Shown one piece after another: positions 15,069-22,508 of a stretch of 33,807 bases of DNA. A program made the translations under genes and the position numbers. The stretch's first letter is position 1. Every line of letters starts with the position of its first letter. The notes beneath the pieces are model-generated. The model was not told the origin of the DNA. It did not search any database and was given only the letters and a program-made list of their open reading frames with translations. This DNA comes from HK-STAS-PATE-36 sp964565615 (GTDB taxonomy: Bacteria > Patescibacteriota > Saccharimonadia > Saccharimonadales > JAGQNJ01). The stretch lies in assembly GCA_964565615.1 (NCBI GenBank), contig CAZMFO010000007.1:1-33807 (forward strand). Reading direction: 5' to 3'.

Positions 15069-16109
15069 ATGTATTTATTGATTTTTGGCTTAGGGCTAAT
15101 GCTTGTTTTGCTTTATGCAATTGTTCTTTTAAAAACTTATCGTAATATTTCTGCCAAAGAGTTAAAAAGACAAGCTCGAGCGGGTGATAAATTAGCAGAA
15201 TCATTGTATAAAGTAACTGGTTTTGGATATAGTCTAGATATATTTTTGTGGTTTATAGTTGGTATTAGCGGTGGGTTGCTTTTTACGCTGGTTTCTAGCC
15301 ATATTGACTTTTGGCTATCAGCGATTTTAATCACAGCAGTTATTTGGTTTGGCTTTGTTTGGTTGCCAAAAAGTAATGGTTCATATATTGGGCGACAAAT
15401 TGCACGGTATAGCGCCAGGCCATTACAGGCGATTATTGGTTATTTGTATCCAGTCCTAGTCAGGTTAGAACGCTTAATTATTAAAGTTACGCCCATTACA
15501 ATACATACTGGGCTATATGAGACACAAGATTTGATAGATCTTCTGCGTCAGCAAAAAGGGCAGTTAGATAATAGAATCTCAAAAGAGGATTTGTTGATAG
15601 CTCAAAATGCTTTAACTTTTGGAGAGAAGAAGGTTTCTGAAATTATGACTCCAAAAAGAGTTGTTAGGTCGGTTAGTGTAGATGATAACATAGGGCCTAT
15701 TTTGATGGAGGAACTTCATAAGAGCGGACATTCTCGGTTTCCGGTTTACGAGGACAAAAAAGACAATTTTGTTGGGTTGTTGTATATGAGAGATATGGTT
15801 CGGGCGCGCTCTGGTGGTTTGGTTAAAAGTTTGATGGAAAAGAAAGTGTATTATGTTCACGACGAGAGTAATGTTAGCCAAGTACTACAAGCTTTTATAA
15901 AAACCCATCATCACCTATTTTTGGTAGTTAACAGTTTTGAAGAGGTTGTTGGATTAGTAACTATGGAGGATGTGCTGGAGCAGATTATTGGTCAGCCCAT
16001 ACTTGATGAGTTTGATAATTACGAAAGCCCTCGAGCCGTAGCTACCAGATTAGCTCAAAAAGATCATAAGGCAAATGACGAGGTTGTGGCTACTCCTATA
16101 TCCAAATAA
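15069..16109 (+). CDS. CNNM/CorC-like membrane protein with CBS pair
   Basis: 346 residues. The N-terminal ~135 residues hold three hydrophobic helices (about 1-20, 52-74, 78-98) and an amphipathic stretch, resembling a shortened CNNM (DUF21) domain. A linker with ISKEDLLIAQNALTFGEKKV leads to a CBS pair (~190-315) beginning with the family signature VSEIMTPKRVV and including HSRFPVYE and VVGLVTMEDVLEQIIG. The CorC/HlyC C-terminal domain usually found after the CBS pair is missing, replaced by a ~30-residue polar tail. Relatives act in Mg2+/Co2+ export or resistance. With MgtE 1.5 kb away, Mg2+ homeostasis is plausible but unproven. Confidence 0.82.
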   Translation: MYLLIFGLGLMLVLLYAIVLLKTYRNISAKELKRQARAGDKLAESLYKVTGFGYSLDIFLWFIVGISGGLLFTLVSSHIDFWLSAILITAVIWFGFVWLPKSNGSYIGRQIARYSARPLQAIIGYLYPVLVRLERLIIKVTPITIHTGLYETQDLIDLLRQQKGQLDNRISKEDLLIAQNALTFGEKKVSEIMTPKRVVRSVSVDDNIGPILMEELHKSGHSRFPVYEDKKDNFVGLLYMRDMVRARSGGLVKSLMEKKVYYVHDESNVSQVLQAFIKTHHHLFLVVNSFEEVVGLVTMEDVLEQIIGQPILDEFDNYESPRAVATRLAQKDHKANDEVVATPISK

Positions 16110-16147
16110 CCAATTACTAAGTTAAGATAGGAATAATGATACAGGGG

Positions 16148-16156
16148 TGATACAAT
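16148..16156 (+). promoter_or_regulatory. Extended -10 promoter TGATACAAT of aspS
   Basis: TG-A-TACAAT fits the extended -10 form TGnTAnnnT. It would start transcription near 16163 and give a leader of about 125 bases that contains the hairpin at 16198-16246. The same 9-mer precedes the gene at 19398. Confidence 0.5.
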
Positions 16157-16197
16157 GGCTTTAAGATGATAGTTCAATCGCCAGATAATACGAATAT

Positions 16198-16246
16198 GTG
16201 GGGTAATAGTCGCTAGTTAGAGCGAAGCGATTATTTAGACCCCCAC
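16198..16246 (+). promoter_or_regulatory. Long hairpin in the aspS leader
   Basis: GTGGGG (16198-16203) pairs with CCCCAC (16241-16246). Inside it, AATAGTCGCT (16205-16214) pairs with AGCGATTATT (16226-16235), with one G-U pair. Together they make a ~16-bp stem with an 11-base loop and a small bulge on the 3' side. No U-tract follows directly; the text continues CCTAAAAAAGCTTTT. No T-box core is visible. It could be an RNA-level control of aspS or a protective 5' structure. Confidence 0.6.
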
Positions 16247-16288
16247 CTAAAAAAGCTTTTACCAAACTAATTTAATAACGGAGAAAAG

Positions 16289-17599
16289 ATGAGAACTTTA
16301 AGTAACAAGATTGCTGACAAGATAGGCAAAGAGGCTACAATTAAGGGGTGGCTTCATAAAAAGCGTACTATGGGAGGGATTAACTTTGTAAACATACGAG
16401 ATCGAGCTGGCTTAGTGCAGATAGTTGTAGAAAAGAAGGCAGAGGTTGAAAAGTTGCGAGGTATGCAAATTGGTAGCGTTCTTGAGATTACTGGTCAAGT
16501 TGTTGAGGAAGAGCGTGCTCCCGGTGGAGCAGAGTTGCATAATCCAACCGTTACTGTACTGGTGCCCGTAACAACCGAACCACCAATAGAAATTGATAAG
16601 CCCATTAGCCACAAGTCGGAACATCTTGATACACTGCTTGATAATCGGGTTGTTGGTTTGCGTAACTTGCAAGAGCAATCAATATTTAAGATTCAAGCAC
16701 AAATAGCTACGAGTATTAGAAGATATTTTGATATAAACGATTTTACAGAAATAAGAACGCCAAAATTATTGGCCGAGCCGACAGAAGGTGGAGCCGAAGT
16801 TTTTAAACTGGATTACTTTGGTAAGGCTGCTACTCTTGCGCAAAGCCCTCAATTCTATAAGCAAATGATGGTTGGGGTTTACGAGCGAGTTTACGAGATT
16901 GCGCCTGTTTATCGGGCAGAACCAAGCGCTACAACAAGGCATATGACCGAATATATTTCTATTGACGGAGAGATGGGTTTTATTGAACTAAATGATTTGT
17001 TGGACTTTTTATGTGGTCTGCTTAACCAAGTTGTTGACGAGGTTTGGGAGAAGTACGAGCTAGAGTTAAAGAGGTGGAATGCCTCAAAGCCTACTTTACC
17101 TGCCAAAATACCAACCTTGACAATGGCAGAAATTCACGAAAAGTACTCTAAAGCTACTGGACAAAACACTGTAGGCGAAAAAGATTTGCGCCCTGATGAA
17201 GAGCGATGGATATGCGAATATGCCAAGAAAAATCTAGGCAGTGAGGCTGTCTTTGTCACTGAGTGGCCAGCTAGCGAGATGAAGTTCTACCACAAAGCAA
17301 ACAAGCAAAATCCAAAATTAGCCGACAGGGTTGATCTGTTATTTAGGGGTGTTGAAATTGCAACAGCCAGTATGCGTGAAAATAACTACGAAGTTGTCGT
17401 TAAGCAGTTAAAAACATTGGCTGGAGGCGATCCAAACGATCACGGCTTTACACCTCTTTTAACAGCTATGAAAAATGGAATGCCACCCCATGGCGGTTTT
17501 GGTATGGGACTAGAGCGTTTGACCCAAAAGATTATTGGACTAGATAATGTTAAAGAGGCGACTTTGTTCCCCCGTGATATTAATCGACTTGCCCCATAA
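16289..17599 (+). CDS. aspS: Aspartyl-tRNA synthetase, archaeal-type (probably non-discriminating)
   Basis: Class IIb synthetase of 436 residues charging tRNA-Asp, and perhaps tRNA-Asn, with aspartate. The OB-fold anticodon domain spans ~15-95 (GWLHKKRTMGGINFVNIRD). The catalytic core shows QSPQFYKQ (185-192), motif 2 YRAEPSATTRHMTEY (208-222) and motif 3 GMGLERL (405-411), ending FPRDINRL. The ~150-residue bacterial insertion (GAD domain) is absent, as in archaeal/eukaryotic-type AspRS. Such enzymes in bacteria are commonly non-discriminating and work with GatCAB to make Asn-tRNA; specificity here is inferred. GGAG before AAAAGATG is the ribosome site. The neighbours are unrelated in function. 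Confidence 0.92.
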   Translation: MRTLSNKIADKIGKEATIKGWLHKKRTMGGINFVNIRDRAGLVQIVVEKKAEVEKLRGMQIGSVLEITGQVVEEERAPGGAELHNPTVTVLVPVTTEPPIEIDKPISHKSEHLDTLLDNRVVGLRNLQEQSIFKIQAQIATSIRRYFDINDFTEIRTPKLLAEPTEGGAEVFKLDYFGKAATLAQSPQFYKQMMVGVYERVYEIAPVYRAEPSATTRHMTEYISIDGEMGFIELNDLLDFLCGLLNQVVDEVWEKYELELKRWNASKPTLPAKIPTLTMAEIHEKYSKATGQNTVGEKDLRPDEERWICEYAKKNLGSEAVFVTEWPASEMKFYHKANKQNPKLADRVDLLFRGVEIATASMRENNYEVVVKQLKTLAGGDPNDHGFTPLLTAMKNGMPPHGGFGMGLERLTQKIIGLDNVKEATLFPRDINRLAP

Positions 17600-17604
17600 T
17601 CGTG

Positions 17605-17610
17605 TATAAT
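17605..17610 (+). promoter_or_regulatory. -10 element TATAAT of the 573-residue gene
   Basis: GTGTATAAT just after the aspS stop, followed by a short leader with AGAGGA (17618-17623) and ATG 17628. This suggests independent transcription of the downstream cluster. Confidence 0.5.
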
Positions 17611-17627
17611 CAGCATTAGAGGAATCT

Positions 17628-19349
17628 ATGCAAGAACAAAAAGATCAAGACGAGATTAATTTAGACGAAGAGCTAGAAGATATTGAGCTACAAGACAGTA
17701 ATCTACTGTTAGAAGACCAAGAAGTGCCAATAGTAGAAGAAGATACAGAAGCAAACAGCAAGACGCGAGGTCAGAAGATCAAGGAGTTTTTTAAAGATTT
17801 ATGGCAAAACCCAAAGAAGCGTTGGGGAGTGATAGCTGGGTGTGCGATTTTTACAATTACTGTACTAGCTTTGCCTCAATCTAGATATTTTCTATTAAAT
17901 AATGTAGGAGTTCGTAGCTCGGCATCGGTTAAGGTGCTAGACAGCAGTACAGGGCAACCCCTTAAAAATGTTACTGTAAAAATTCATAATACAGAGGTCA
18001 AAACCGGTGAGGACGGACGGGCAAAACTAGAACATCTCAAGTTGGGCAGAACGCAGTTGAGTATAACAAAACGGGCTTTTGCTGACACCACCAGCGTTAT
18101 TACAATTGGCTGGGGCAGTAATCCCTTAGGAGATCAACAGATCAAGCCTGTTGGCGTTCAATACAGCTTTGATGTCAAAGACTATCTTACTGGCAAACCA
18201 ATTGAAAAAGCGGAGGCTTTGAGTGATGATTATAGTGCTTTTTCTGACGAGAAAGGACGGTTGGTGCTCACCATAGATCAACCGAAAGAAGAAACACTCA
18301 AGATAACTATTAAGGCAAAGGGTAATCGTGATGAGGTTATTGAACAGTCGGTTGAATCTAAAGAGGTACAATCTGTTACAATGGTGCCCGCCCGCAAGCA
18401 TATGTTTGTCAGTAAGCGATCCGGAAAATATGATGTTTATAAAATTGATGTTGATGGCAAGAACGAAGAGCTAGTACTAAGTGGGACTGGTGTAGAAAAG
18501 AACAGCATCTCTTTAGTATCAAACCCCGATAAGGACATAGTGGCTTTGGTTAGCACGCGTGAAAATAAAAGAAACAAAGACGGCTTCTTGTTGAGCACAC
18601 TAACTGTAATAAACGAGATTGCTAACGAAGAATCAATCAAGGCGGTAGCTACATCAGAAGAAATACAGATTATTGGTTGGGCCGGCGACCAGCTAGTTTA
18701 TCTTTTGGTTAGCGAAGGGCCAAGCGGATCGATACCCGACAGACACAGGCTGGCCTCTTATAATACTCAAACAGGAGAAACCAAAGAGTTAGCAAAAAGC
18801 AATTACTTTAACGATGTTTTAATGGTTGGTGGGGATGTTTATTATGTTCCGTCATCGGCATTAGGGGAGCCGGAAAAGGGTTTGTTTAAGATAGATAGCA
18901 AAGGGGAGAACAAACGAACACTATTTGAGGGAGAGATTTGGAATGTTTTTAGGACTGATTTTGATACCATAATGTTTTCTGTAAAAAACGACTGGTACGA
19001 ATATGACTTAGTTAGCCATAAAGTGCTTGCTTCGGCTGGAGCACCAGCCAACCTGAATACAAAAGTCTATATTGATGCACCAGAAAAAAAGAACAGCTTA
19101 TGGATTGATCAACGAGATGGAAAAGGGACAATAATTGCCCACAATCAAGAGTCTAAGGAGGATAAAGTTATTTTATCCCAAAGTGGATTATCATACCCGA
19201 TTGTTTGGTTGAGTGATAAGGTGGTGATATATCGCATAAATACCGTTCAAGAGATTGCCGATTATGCAATTAGCCTAGATGGCGGAGAGCCCAAGAAGAT
19301 TAAAGATGTTACCAACGCAAGCGGTGTTGATAAGTGGTATTATTATTAA
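17628..19349 (+). CDS. Anchored extracellular protein: carboxypeptidase-regulatory-like repeats plus beta-propeller-like region
   Basis: 573 residues. A very acidic cytosolic tail (1-45), a basic patch, and one helix at ~66-84 suggest a type II anchor. Outside, two beta-sandwich units resembling carboxypeptidase-regulatory/PEGA domains follow (~99-160 with LDSSTGQPLKNVTVKI and GEDGRAKLEHL; ~175-250 with YLTGKPIEKAEAL and DEKGRLVL). Residues ~255-573 look like a TolB/DPP4-style beta-propeller with repeated blades (GKYDVYKIDVDGKNEELVLS, LFKIDSKGENKRTLFEGE, YAISLDGGEPKKI). No catalytic triad is seen. It is the first of three adjacent genes for anchored proteins, which may form a complex. Role unknown; protein binding or a structural role is likely. 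Confidence 0.75.
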   Translation: MQEQKDQDEINLDEELEDIELQDSNLLLEDQEVPIVEEDTEANSKTRGQKIKEFFKDLWQNPKKRWGVIAGCAIFTITVLALPQSRYFLLNNVGVRSSASVKVLDSSTGQPLKNVTVKIHNTEVKTGEDGRAKLEHLKLGRTQLSITKRAFADTTSVITIGWGSNPLGDQQIKPVGVQYSFDVKDYLTGKPIEKAEALSDDYSAFSDEKGRLVLTIDQPKEETLKITIKAKGNRDEVIEQSVESKEVQSVTMVPARKHMFVSKRSGKYDVYKIDVDGKNEELVLSGTGVEKNSISLVSNPDKDIVALVSTRENKRNKDGFLLSTLTVINEIANEESIKAVATSEEIQIIGWAGDQLVYLLVSEGPSGSIPDRHRLASYNTQTGETKELAKSNYFNDVLMVGGDVYYVPSSALGEPEKGLFKIDSKGENKRTLFEGEIWNVFRTDFDTIMFSVKNDWYEYDLVSHKVLASAGAPANLNTKVYIDAPEKKNSLWIDQRDGKGTIIAHNQESKEDKVILSQSGLSYPIVWLSDKVVIYRINTVQEIADYAISLDGGEPKKIKDVTNASGVDKWYYY

Positions 19350-19373
19350 TGTTGGAGCGGATTTGATAATGTG

Positions 19374-19382
19374 TGATACAAT
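19374..19382 (+). promoter_or_regulatory. Extended -10 TGATACAAT upstream of the 223-residue gene
   Basis: Same 9-mer as upstream of aspS. It lies 15 bases before ATG 19398 and would give a leader of about nine bases. Confidence 0.45.
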
Positions 19383-19397
19383 AGTGCTTACGGTACA

Positions 19398-20069
19398 ATG
19401 AATAAATATCTTAAGGCATTAATCGTAGTAATTGTTTTACCCATAGCGGTTGTTTTGGCAGTTTTTTTGGCACAAACCCTTGCCATAGACGCTCATGTGG
19501 TGGCACAACAGGATACTTTACAACAACGAGTTGAGCAGTATAAGAAAAAGCTACAAACTCAACCAACTCAGGCCGATCTTAATAAACTCAAGCTTAGGTG
19601 TAATGTAGCACAAGATAGGCTAAAATCCGTTAGCGAAAGAGCAAAGAAGGTTCAAGAAAAACGGACGGCGTCGTATGACTCAATAAATAAGTCACTTCAA
19701 GACTTAATAGTTGTTCTAAAAGCAAAAAGCATCTCTACGACTAATTTAGAGGCACAAAGCAAAGAGCTTAAATCTAAAACAGATGCATTTAGTGCTGACC
19801 TAAAAACCTTTCAGCAAGCCACAGAAGATGCATCTACGGCCGATTGTGCTGGCGACCCATTGGCGTTGAAGGCATCGCTTGAAAACGCTAGAGTTGCTCA
19901 CACTAAGCTACTTCAAGAAGTCTCTGATATTAGAGTCTATATTAAAAATGTAATAAAGGTTACTCTTAAACAGATTAGGGAAGATATCGTAACGCAACAA
20001 AAGGCTAGCACGGAGGTGCCAGCTACCTCAACTCAAGCAACAGGAGGTGCAACAAATGCAACCCAATAA
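19398..20069 (+). CDS. Signal-anchored coiled-coil protein, unknown function
   Basis: 223 residues: a short cytosolic start, one helix (~7-28), then an almost entirely helical extracytoplasmic region. Heptad-like patterns occur at ~35-130 (QQRVEQYKKKLQ, LKSVSERAKKVQEK, NKSLQDLIVVLKAK) and ~160-200. Two cysteines (RCNVAQ and DCAGDP) could form a disulfide that folds the coil back on itself. The C-terminus is a Thr/Ala/Gln-rich tail. Its end overlaps the ribosome site and start of the next gene, so the pair is coupled. The architecture recalls periplasmic-type scaffold proteins, but I do not recognise a family. Confidence 0.7.
   Translation: MNKYLKALIVVIVLPIAVVLAVFLAQTLAIDAHVVAQQDTLQQRVEQYKKKLQTQPTQADLNKLKLRCNVAQDRLKSVSERAKKVQEKRTASYDSINKSLQDLIVVLKAKSISTTNLEAQSKELKSKTDAFSADLKTFQQATEDASTADCAGDPLALKASLENARVAHTKLLQEVSDIRVYIKNVIKVTLKQIREDIVTQQKASTEVPATSTQATGGATNATQ
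20043..20047 (+). promoter_or_regulatory. Shine-Dalgarno GGAGG deciding start at ATG 20056
   Basis: GGAGG lies eight bases before ATG 20056, while the longer frame would begin at GTG 20047, which overlaps the Shine-Dalgarno itself. ATG 20056 is therefore the start. Confidence 0.8.
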
Positions 20070-20589
20070 AGAACGAGATAACCCAATACCAGTTATGGAT
20101 GTTCAGCGTCCTGCAACACGGCCCGTAGCACCAAGCCCAACACCGACACTCGGTGCTAGGCCGACGGTGTTTACTCCAAGTAGGCAACAAACTAGGCCTG
20201 CAACAATGGAGTACACACGGCCTCGATCTGGCTCTACAGAGGCACCTTTTAGTCAAACACCCCAAACAGGTGTTGAGACTCCAAGCCTAAAGCCTAAAAA
20301 GTCCAAAAAAGGCTTAGTGATAGGGGTTTTTGCTTTATTATTTGTCGCATTGGCAGGTTTTGGGGGGTATTATTTTTTTGTAATCAACAAGAAACCTGTT
20401 AAAGATGCTATTCAATCAACACCGGCACCAGAGGTAAAACCAGCAGAAGTAACTGACTCGGCAAAAATACAAGCCACACCGGAAGGCGTTGACAAAGCGG
20501 TTCAAGAAATAGACAAACAGTTAGATAGTCAAAACGATGCTCAAGATTTTTCTGCCGACGATGTTAGCGATAATGGCTTAGGGCTGTAG
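20056..20589 (+). CDS. Bitopic membrane protein with Pro-rich cytosolic tail, unknown function
   Basis: 177 residues from the ATG chosen by its Shine-Dalgarno. The N-terminal ~85 residues are disordered and rich in Pro, Thr, Arg and Gln. A Lys cluster (KPKKSKKG) precedes one helix (~90-112, VIGVFALLFVALAGFGGYYF). A short acidic outer region follows, rich in Pro, Ala, Asp and Gln (VDKAVQEIDKQLDSQNDAQD). It is coupled to the coiled-coil gene by a 14-bp overlap. All three proteins from 17628 to 20589 cross the membrane once with their C-termini outside, suggesting one assembly. No family recognised. Confidence 0.68.
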   Translation: MQPNKERDNPIPVMDVQRPATRPVAPSPTPTLGARPTVFTPSRQQTRPATMEYTRPRSGSTEAPFSQTPQTGVETPSLKPKKSKKGLVIGVFALLFVALAGFGGYYFFVINKKPVKDAIQSTPAPEVKPAEVTDSAKIQATPEGVDKAVQEIDKQLDSQNDAQDFSADDVSDNGLGL

Positions 20590-20673
20590 TTATATTGCAT
20601 ATTTTTTAGGCAAGATATATTTGATATAAACGAGTACGAGAGAGTCACAAGTGTTTTTGTAGCACTTCTTTAG

Positions 20674-21564
20674 CTAGCCATCGGTACTTGAGGGCGAAGA
20701 TAACTTTATGTGCTGTTTTGCCAGCGCAGGGAGGAGTCTTTTATAGAATGCTCCGCGAACCTCCCATTGTTCACCCGGCACTGTTTTGCCAAAAACCTTG
20801 ACAACTACGCCACTTTTACTTATTTTATCTACCCGATCAAAGTAAGGGGGCTGGATAATTTTACTGCCTATTTTAACATCACGGACCAGCTCTTCGCCGA
20901 TATGATTGATGATATGTTCTAACTTATCAAGATCTGTTTTGTAATCTACAGATAAATCCTCGTTAAATCCGGCATAGTGCATAGTTAGGTTAGATGAGAT
21001 TACAATGCTTCCATTTGGAACATGGTATATTTTGCCATCAATGTCCCTAATAATAGTTGTCCGTATGGTGATGGCGTCAACAGTACCAGATACTTTAGAG
21101 GCGGCAATGTTAGTCGTAATCTCAACAACATCTCCAACACGATATTGGTTTTCGGTAATGATGAAGAATCCGCTCATAAAATCACGGATTAGACTTTGCG
21201 CACCAAACCCTAAAGCAACACCTACTACTCCTGCACTTGCAACTAAAGGAGCAGTATTGATCCCCAACTCGCTAATGACCATAATTATTGCAATTACAAA
21301 GATTGTTAAACGCAATGTGGCGTTAATTAGGCTGTCTAGAGTTTTTAGTCTTTTTTTGCGATCTGACTCTGTAGGAAAGAGGTCAGAACGATGAGTCATT
21401 TTATGAGTAATTTTGTTGACGGTTTTGCTTAGTATTCGCAGGAGCATTTCTGCTCCGACAATGATTATGATTATTTGCAATAAATGAGCTGTTGACCAAT
21501 CAATAAATAAGTGCCAGACTTCGTTTATTCTTGAACCAACACTATCAAACGCCGTTACCCACAT
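20674..21564 (-). CDS. Small-conductance mechanosensitive channel (MscS family)
   Basis: 296-residue tension-gated channel that releases solutes on osmotic down-shock. Helices lie at ~25-45, 76-97 and 101-125. The pore-lining TM3 and beta-domain entry are the strong match: ASAGVVGVALGFGAQSLIRD, then GFFIITENQYRVGDVVEI and YHVPNGSI. The cytosolic alpha/beta cage completes the family plan, and the length is close to E. coli MscS. Its 5' end lies 23 bp from the chosen start of the divergent tsaC gene, so the two promoters overlap. Confidence 0.93.
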   Translation of the reverse strand: MWVTAFDSVGSRINEVWHLFIDWSTAHLLQIIIIIVGAEMLLRILSKTVNKITHKMTHRSDLFPTESDRKKRLKTLDSLINATLRLTIFVIAIIMVISELGINTAPLVASAGVVGVALGFGAQSLIRDFMSGFFIITENQYRVGDVVEITTNIAASKVSGTVDAITIRTTIIRDIDGKIYHVPNGSIVISSNLTMHYAGFNEDLSVDYKTDLDKLEHIINHIGEELVRDVKIGSKIIQPPYFDRVDKISKSGVVVKVFGKTVPGEQWEVRGAFYKRLLPALAKQHIKLSSPSSTDG

Positions 21565-21574
21565 TTCTGATATG

Positions 21575-21580
21575 TATAAT
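21575..21580 (+). promoter_or_regulatory. -10 element TATAAT seven bases before GTG of tsaC (leaderless)
   Basis: A consensus TATAAT followed by ACACTAT and GTG 21588. No Shine-Dalgarno is present. It gives the best reason to prefer GTG 21588 over an ATG at 21531, which lies inside mscS. Confidence 0.6.
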
Positions 21581-21587
21581 ACACTAT

Positions 21588-22178
21588 GTGACTAAAGTTT
21601 ATAAATCTTTAATAGAATCGGCAACGGATATATTGCAGGGTGGGGTTGGTGTAATACCAACAGACACGCTTTACGGGTTGGTGGCGAAGGCCAGCAATCA
21701 GAGTGCCGTAGCCAGGCTGTATTTGTTAAAGTCTAGAGATGGCAAGCCCGGTACCATTATTGCCTCTAGCATAGAGCAACTAATAGATTTAGGGCTTAAA
21801 CGACAATATCTAACAGCCGTTAAGGAATATTGGCCTGGAGCTGTCAGCATAATAATTCCAACTAGCAATCAGCTTGCTTACTTACATTTAGGCAAGTACT
21901 CTTTGGCTGTCAGGGTAACTGATAAGCTCAATTTATTGAGCTTGCTGGATAAGACCGGCCCATTACTATCATCTAGTGCTAATACCCCTGGAGACCCCCC
22001 AGCAGTTAATATCAAAGAAGCTAATAATTATTTTGGTGATTTATTGGATTTTTATGTTGAGGGTGGCATAATCAAGGCCAAGCCATCAACAGTTATTCGG
22101 ATGGTGGACGATGTGGTTGAGGTAGTTCGTCGAGGTAGTGTAACAATTAATGAACAAACAGGGGAGGTTGCTAAATGA
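21588..22178 (+). CDS. tsaC: L-threonylcarbamoyladenylate synthase (TsaC/YrdC/Sua5 family)
   Basis: Makes threonylcarbamoyl-AMP from Thr, bicarbonate and ATP, for the t6A37 modification of ANN-decoding tRNAs. The frame is open from 21531, but the first 19 residues would lie inside mscS and upstream of a TATAAT, so I start at GTG 21588 (196 residues). Family motifs: GGVGVIPTDTLYGLVAKA, LLKSRDGKPG (the KxR nucleotide-binding element), YWPGAVSIIIP, and SSSANTPGDPPA. Length matches the short TsaC form without the Sua5 C-terminal domain. Its stop overlaps the next gene's start (ATGA). Confidence 0.92.
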   Translation: MTKVYKSLIESATDILQGGVGVIPTDTLYGLVAKASNQSAVARLYLLKSRDGKPGTIIASSIEQLIDLGLKRQYLTAVKEYWPGAVSIIIPTSNQLAYLHLGKYSLAVRVTDKLNLLSLLDKTGPLLSSSANTPGDPPAVNIKEANNYFGDLLDFYVEGGIIKAKPSTVIRMVDDVVEVVRRGSVTINEQTGEVAK

Positions 22179-22507
22179 CATTTAACGAGTATCAAAGACA
22201 AGCATTAACAACGGCTATTTTTCATAAAGACCCGCTAATGGATAAGACAATTTGGGCAATGGGTATAGCTGGCGAAGCAGGTGAGGTTATTGAAAAATGG
22301 AAGAAGATTGTCGCCTACAAAAGCGGTGAGATTTCTAAAGAGGATCAGCAAGAGATAAAGAAAGAGCTAGGTGATGTTATTTGGTATGTTGCACTTTTGG
22401 CGCATAGTTTAGGATTATCAATGGACGAGGTTGCCAAACTAAACCTTAACAAGTTAGAAGATCGAAAGAAACGGGGTGTTACAAAGGGGGCAGGCGACAA
22501 CAGATAG
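22175..22507 (+). CDS. MazG-like nucleotide pyrophosphohydrolase
   Basis: 110-residue all-alpha NTP pyrophosphatase of the MazG/iMazG/HisE superfamily, probably hydrolysing non-canonical or excess NTPs to NMP and PPi. The metal-binding Glu/Asp pattern is clear: GEAGEVIEKWKK followed by KKELGDVIWYVALLAHSLG. The C-terminus DEVAKLNLNKLEDRKKRG is common in single-domain MazG-like proteins. It is translationally coupled to tsaC by a 4-bp overlap and convergent with the murC-like gene. The substrate cannot be read from the sequence. Confidence 0.88.
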   Translation: MTFNEYQRQALTTAIFHKDPLMDKTIWAMGIAGEAGEVIEKWKKIVAYKSGEISKEDQQEIKKELGDVIWYVALLAHSLGLSMDEVAKLNLNKLEDRKKRGVTKGAGDNR

Positions 22508-22508
22508 G

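Noticed and set aside
16198..16246. T-box riboswitch or intrinsic terminator before aspS
   Set aside because: No AGGGTGG/ACCGCG core and no U-tract directly after the stem.
21531..21587. N-terminal extension of TsaC from ATG 21531
   Set aside because: It overlaps the start of mscS and lies upstream of a consensus TATAAT; family length fits the GTG start.
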